Positions 6,826 to 10,146 of a DNA stretch of 10,146 nt are shown here, piece by piece. The position numbers were made by a program, and so were the translations under genes. This DNA is from CAZDUS01 sp964535015. GTDB lineage: Bacteria; Verrucomicrobiota; Kiritimatiellia; CAIKKV01; CAITUY01. The DNA lies in assembly GCA_964535015.1 (NCBI GenBank), contig CAZHRU010000091.1:1-10146 (forward strand), given 5' to 3'. The notes under the pieces are model-generated. The model had not been told where the DNA came from and did not search any database. It saw only the letters and a program-made list of their open reading frames with translations. Position 1 is the first letter of the stretch. Every line of letters starts with the position of its first letter.

Positions 6826-7574
6826 TGCCCGCCGATTGGCGCCAAACAGACCCGCTCGACGGCATCCTGCTCGTGGATAAACCCTCGGATCACACCTCGC
6901 ATGACGTGGTAGCCCGAATTCGCGGCCGCTTCGGTGTGAAGAAGGTCGGACACGGGGGCACTCTGGATCCCTCCGCCACCGGACTGCTCATCATCCTCCT
7001 GGGGCGCGCCACCCGCTTGTCAAATTTTTACCTTTCCTCCGACAAAACCTATGAGGGCGTCATGCGCTTCGGCGTCACCTCCGATTCCTATGATGCCGAC
7101 GGCCTCATTACCCCCTGTGGCGATCCCGCCGGAATCACCCGCGAACAAATCGACCGGGAAATGACTGCCCGCAAAGGCGATCTCCTCCAGACCCCCCCCA
7201 TGATTTCAGCCGTCAAAGTCCGCGGCGTCGCCCTCCATAAACGCGCCCGCCGGGGCGAGGATGACGTGGAGCGTAAACCCCGTCTTATCCACACCTATGA
7301 ATTCCGCTGCACAGGGTTCACCCCGCCTGAAGCCGCCTTCATCCTACGATGCACCAAGGGAACCTACGTCCGGTCCCTTTGCCACGACATCGGTCAGTCC
7401 CTCGGTTGCGGCGCCATCCTCACCTCCCTCCGCCGAACCCAGTCCGGCATGCACACCCTCGATAAGGCCACCCCGCTGGAAACGATCATGACCCTGGATG
7501 CCTCGGCCCTTCAGAATCTCGTTATCCCCTTCCAATACCTCATAACCATGCCGGGCGGCCCCCGCTTGGATTAG
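6825..7574 (+). CDS. truB: tRNA pseudouridine(55) synthase TruB
   Basis: 249 residues. TruB converts U55 in the T loop of most elongator tRNAs to pseudouridine. The catalytic motif GHGGTLDPSATGLL is intact with the nucleophile Asp48. DKTYEGVMRFGVTSDSYDADG (73-93) carries the conserved Tyr76; QTPPMISAVKVRG (122-134) and KGTYVRSLCHDIG (178-190) complete the family pattern. The protein is shorter than E. coli TruB (314 residues) and appears to end soon after the catalytic domain, with little room for a C-terminal PUA-like domain. GGAGG (6813-6817) sits 7 nt before the ATG, inside the end of rbfA. A 10-nt spacer separates it from ribF. Confidence 0.97.
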   Translation: MPADWRQTDPLDGILLVDKPSDHTSHDVVARIRGRFGVKKVGHGGTLDPSATGLLIILLGRATRLSNFYLSSDKTYEGVMRFGVTSDSYDADGLITPCGDPAGITREQIDREMTARKGDLLQTPPMISAVKVRGVALHKRARRGEDDVERKPRLIHTYEFRCTGFTPPEAAFILRCTKGTYVRSLCHDIGQSLGCGAILTSLRRTQSGMHTLDKATPLETIMTLDASALQNLVIPFQYLITMPGGPRLD

Positions 7575-7584
7575 GGAATGGACT

Positions 7585-8643
7585 ATGAAAATTGTCCGCC
7601 AACTTCAGGCCATGCGATCGATCGAGACCCCCGTCTGCCTGGCGGCCGGTTTTTTTGACGGGGTCCACCGGGGCCACCGGGAAGTGCTCGAACGCACCGT
7701 CCTCCGCGCCAGATCGGCCGGAGGCCAGGCCTGGGCCATGACCTTTGATCCACACCCCCTCAAAGTCCTCGCCCCCTGCGCCGCGCCGCTTCTACTGACC
7801 ACCACCCGTCACAAACTCGAACTCATCCAACACCTCGGCATCGACGGATGCCTCCTCATCCCGTTCACACGCCACTTCGCCGCAACCTCGGCAACGGAGT
7901 TCCTCGACGGCCTGGCGACCAATCTCCCCTCGCTACAACGCATACTGGTCGGCGAGGATTGGCGATTCGGCAAATCCGGCCAAGGCGACACCCGGATGCT
8001 GGAAACCTGGGCCACCACACGGAATGTCGTGCTGGAACGCGTCGCGCCGGTCACGTGCCGGCATAAGCCCGTCTCCAGCACCCGCATCCGCGAGGCCATC
8101 GCCAAAGGACACCTTCTCTCTGCCGCCACACTGCTGGGCCGCCCGTTCAGCATCCTGGGAACCGTCACCCACGGCAATCACATCGGACGCCAATTGGGTT
8201 TCCCCACCGCCAACATCGACCCCCATAACGAGGTGCAACCCCCTGTCGGCGTCTACGCCGTACAGGCCATCGTCGAAGGCACCGCTTGTCCTGGCATCGT
8301 CAATTTCGGCTACCACCCCACCATCCGTACCGCCAACGATCCCGTCGTGGAACTACACCTGCTGGACGGACGCCCCCACCTCTACGGCAGACGCGTCGAG
8401 GTGTTCTTCATGGCCGCCCTCCGCGCCGAGCGCCATTTCCCCTCCACGGCGGCACTCGTCAACCAGATCAAAAAGGATGTCATCCTGGCCCGACAAACAC
8501 TGGAGTCCCCCTCCCTGAAGAAACTTTGGAACAGGACTTTACAAATGTGGCGCCCAGACATTATAGTGACGCCGCAAAACAAAGAGACAAAGAAGAATAA
8601 GAAAGGGAATAGGGCTCAGATAACGTATGGATCCCAAAGCTAA
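7585..8643 (+). CDS. ribF: Bifunctional riboflavin kinase / FMN adenylyltransferase (FAD synthetase)
   Basis: 352 residues. RibF phosphorylates riboflavin to FMN and adenylates FMN to FAD. The N-terminal nucleotidyltransferase half shows GFFDGVHRGH (22-31), TFDPHPLKVL (53-62), VGEDWRFGKSGQGD (122-135) and SSTRIREAI (164-172). The kinase half shows GRPFSILGTVTHGNHIGRQLGFPTANI (185-211), PPVGVYAVQAIVEG (219-232), PGIVNFGYHPTI and VELHLLD...LYGRRVEVFF (255-275). Typical enzymes end near 310 residues. The ~40 extra residues here, ending in a Lys/Asn-rich stretch (QNKETKKNKKGNRAQITYGSQS), are read through the promoter-like and leader DNA of rpsO, and the stop lies 17 nt inside rpsO. The ATG has AGGG about 8 nt upstream. 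There is no FMN riboswitch: the gap to truB is only 10 nt. Confidence 0.97.
   Translation: MKIVRQLQAMRSIETPVCLAAGFFDGVHRGHREVLERTVLRARSAGGQAWAMTFDPHPLKVLAPCAAPLLLTTTRHKLELIQHLGIDGCLLIPFTRHFAATSATEFLDGLATNLPSLQRILVGEDWRFGKSGQGDTRMLETWATTRNVVLERVAPVTCRHKPVSSTRIREAIAKGHLLSAATLLGRPFSILGTVTHGNHIGRQLGFPTANIDPHNEVQPPVGVYAVQAIVEGTACPGIVNFGYHPTIRTANDPVVELHLLDGRPHLYGRRVEVFFMAALRAERHFPSTAALVNQIKKDVILARQTLESPSLKKLWNRTLQMWRPDIIVTPQNKETKKNKKGNRAQITYGSQS
8538..8567 (+). promoter_or_regulatory. Internal promoter for rpsO-pnp, within the 3' end of ribF
   Basis: TTTACA (8538-8543) and TATAGT (8562-8567) are spaced 18 bp apart. The -10 hexamer is identical to that of the nusA promoter. Transcription would begin near 8574 and produce a purine-rich leader of about 53 nt before the rpsO ATG. 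A separate promoter for rpsO inside the larger operon is known in E. coli; here it is predicted from sequence only. Confidence 0.55.
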
Positions 8644-8890
8644 GAGCACGATTCAAAAGGAGTTTCAGCGTCACGAAAAGGACACAGGTTCTTCCGAGGT
8701 GCAGGTCGCGTTGTTAACACGACGCATCGAGGAACTCACCGAACACCTGAAACTTCACAAGAAAGATCACAGTTCCCGCTATGGACTGCTGAAAATGGTC
8801 AGCGGCAGGCGTCGCCTTCTCAACTACCTGAAAAGCAAGGACGAGAAGGGTTATCAGGAAATCGTCAAACGACTCAAACTGCGTCGCTAG
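8627..8890 (+). CDS. rpsO: 30S ribosomal protein S15
   Basis: 87 residues, near the usual 88-89. S15 is a primary 16S rRNA-binding protein of the 30S platform and also forms a bridge to the 50S subunit. The family signature is intact: HEKDTGSSEVQVALLTRRIEELTEHLKLHKKDHSSRYGLLKMVSGRRRLLNYLK (16-69), and the protein ends in LRR as usual. One small deviation is Tyr52 where Arg is commonly found (SRRGLL). The ATG overlaps the end of ribF. The ribosome-binding site is weak: AGGG lies 12 nt upstream, and the start codon falls in the loop of a possible small hairpin (8612-8635), which would suit autogenous control as known for S15 in several bacteria. Confidence 0.98.
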   Translation: MDPKAKSTIQKEFQRHEKDTGSSEVQVALLTRRIEELTEHLKLHKKDHSSRYGLLKMVSGRRRLLNYLKSKDEKGYQEIVKRLKLRR

Positions 8891-8919
8891 ACTTGCCGTG
8901 AACTCATCAGTCTTGATTC

Positions 8920-8944
8920 TCCCATGGCGCAGTGCGCCTGGGGA
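8920..8944 (+). promoter_or_regulatory. Hairpin in the rpsO-pnp spacer
   Basis: GGCGC (8926-8930) pairs with GCGCC (8934-8938) around a 3-nt loop. Beyond a 2x2 internal loop, TCCC (8920-8923) pairs with GGGA (8941-8944). No T run follows, so termination here is doubtful. Its place between rpsO and pnp recalls the E. coli structure cut by RNase III and degraded by PNPase in pnp autoregulation. Equivalence is inferred from position and shape only. Confidence 0.5.
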
Positions 8945-8980
8945 TCTTGCTGTCATCTACCCCCTATTCGAAAGAAGCAT

Positions 8981-10146
8981 ATGAAGGAACCTGTATCTAT
9001 CTCCGTCGCCATCGGCGACAAGACCGTCATCCTCGAATCCGGCCTTCTGGCCCCCCAGGCAATGGGATCAGCAACCATCCGTCTTGGAGACACCATGATT
9101 CTCGCCACCGCGTGCGCGTCCGAATCGCCCCGCGATGGAATTGATTATTTTCCCCTGCAGGTTGAGTACCGCGAACGCTTCTCCGCCGCGGGCAAATTCC
9201 CGGGCGGTTTCTTCAAGCGCGAGGGTCGCCCCTCCGAGAATGAAATTCTGGCGGCCCGCTTCACCGACCGCCCTATCCGACCCCTGTTCTCCGAGAGTTA
9301 CCGGAACGACGTCCAGATCGTCGGGACCCTCCTTTCGGCCGACGGCGCCAATGCCGCCGATATCCTCACCATCGTTGGCGGAAGCACCGCCCTGACCCTC
9401 TCCGACCTGCCCTACCACGGCCCCATCGCCGGAGTCCGGGTCGGCCGCGTGGAAGGCCGATTCGTCGCCAATCCGACCGTCGAGGAACGCGAGCAGAGCG
9501 ATCTGGACCTCGTCTACGCCTCCAATCGCAATACCCCGGTCATGATCGAGGGCGACGCCAAGGAAATTTCCGAGGCTGACCTCGTCGCCGCCATGCGTTT
9601 CGCACACGAGCAGTGCGTCAAACTGATTGACGCCCAAATCGAGCTCCGCCGCAAACTTGGCCTTGGCGATAAGGTCGTCACGGAAACCCCTGCCGATCCG
9701 ACTCTCCTCAACGCCGCCCGCGACATCGCCGGTAAATTGCTCTCCGAGGCCTTCCTGGTGGCCGGCAAACTGGAACGCCGTAGCAAGGTGCGCGCCATCG
9801 AGGCCGATCTGAAGGCGAAACTGACGGAGAAATTCCCCGCCATGACCCGCGAGCAGTTCCGCTCCACCTTCGACGAACTCACCATCGCCGTCGTCCGCGA
9901 AAACGTCCTCGAACGCGGCAAGCGTATCGACGGGCGCGGATTCAACGACGTCCGCCCCCTGGGCGCCAAGGTCGGCCTCCTCCCGCGCGTTCACGGGTCG
10001 GCCTTCTTTGCACGGGGCGAAACCCACGCTTTGGGCACCGTCACACTGGGCACCAGTTCCGACAGCCAGGATATGGACGCCATCACCGGGGGCCCCACCA
10101 CCAAGGCGTTCATGCTCCACTATAACTTCCCGCCCTATAGCGTCGG
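8981..10146 (+). CDS. pnp: Polyribonucleotide nucleotidyltransferase (PNPase), 5' part; runs off the window
   Basis: The first 388 codons of an enzyme of about 700 residues, in an open frame from 8981 to the window end. PNPase is a trimeric 3'-5' phosphorolytic exoribonuclease and degradosome component. The first RNase PH core shows FPLQVEYRERFSAAGKFPGGFFKREGRPSENEILAARFTDRPIRPLF (57-103). The all-helical linker follows (about 205-312). The second RNase PH core starts at RIDGRGFNDVRPL (315-327) and continues with GSAFFARGETHALGTVTLGTSSDSQ (339-363) and HYNFPPYS (380-387). The common RGETQ motif reads RGETH. The catalytic Asp pair and the KH and S1 domains lie beyond the window. The ATG is preceded by GAAAGAAG about 4 nt upstream. 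It lies 90 nt after rpsO and is probably controlled by the hairpin in that spacer. Confidence 0.97.
   Translation, partial: MKEPVSISVAIGDKTVILESGLLAPQAMGSATIRLGDTMILATACASESPRDGIDYFPLQVEYRERFSAAGKFPGGFFKREGRPSENEILAARFTDRPIRPLFSESYRNDVQIVGTLLSADGANAADILTIVGGSTALTLSDLPYHGPIAGVRVGRVEGRFVANPTVEEREQSDLDLVYASNRNTPVMIEGDAKEISEADLVAAMRFAHEQCVKLIDAQIELRRKLGLGDKVVTETPADPTLLNAARDIAGKLLSEAFLVAGKLERRSKVRAIEADLKAKLTEKFPAMTREQFRSTFDELTIAVVRENVLERGKRIDGRGFNDVRPLGAKVGLLPRVHGSAFFARGETHALGTVTLGTSSDSQDMDAITGGPTTKAFMLHYNFPPYSV

Noticed and set aside
7560..7590. FMN riboswitch before ribF
   Set aside because: The truB-ribF gap is 10 nt; there is no room for the RFN element and no conserved motif is visible.

Overview
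This GC-rich window is mostly a conserved transcription, translation and RNA-decay operon on the + strand: nusA-infB-rbfA-truB-ribF-rpsO-pnp, from about 2.98 kb to the right edge, where pnp is cut. The left third carries accessory genes. The organism is a bacterium, probably Gram-negative: there is a candidate lipoprotein, a polytopic lipid-linked-sugar glycosyltransferase, CCA-encoding tRNA and sigma70-like promoters. The RGGRPPKF-type regulator and the general look of the proteins recall the PVC group (Verrucomicrobiota, Kiritimatiellota, Lentisphaerota). That is a recollection-based inference and not demonstrated by the sequence.

Layout. Bases 1-55 are the 3' part of a class II tRNA, most likely tRNA-Leu. 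A hairpin terminator at 79-109 separates it from two minus-strand genes: a small candidate lipoprotein (133-549) and a GT-C fold glycosyltransferase of the PMT/ArnT type (655-2304). A 161-bp, relatively AT-rich divergent region (2305-2465) follows. It holds two near-identical 18-bp direct repeats and one weaker inverted copy. It separates the glycosyltransferase from a + strand gene for a 161-residue putative DNA-binding protein (2466-2951) with an AT-hook-like N-terminus.

A near-consensus promoter (TTGACC, 17 bp, TATAGT at 2981-3009) and a leader with an 11-bp hairpin precede nusA. The genes then follow closely: nusA/infB overlap by 14 nt, infB-rbfA are 18 nt apart, rbfA/truB overlap by 1 nt (TGATG), truB-ribF are 10 nt apart, and ribF/rpsO overlap by 17 nt. 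A second promoter-like element (TTTACA, 18 bp, TATAGT at 8538-8567) lies inside the 3' end of ribF and would serve rpsO-pnp. A hairpin sits in the 90-nt rpsO-pnp spacer.

The operon couples transcription elongation and termination (NusA), initiation (IF-2), small-subunit maturation (RbfA, S15), tRNA pseudouridylation (TruB), flavin cofactor synthesis (RibF) and RNA turnover (PNPase). The genes rimP and rnpM (ylxR), often found in this cluster, are absent from their usual places. I see no defence system, CRISPR array, transposon or prophage. The least explained part is the repeat-bearing divergent region and its adjacent regulator.
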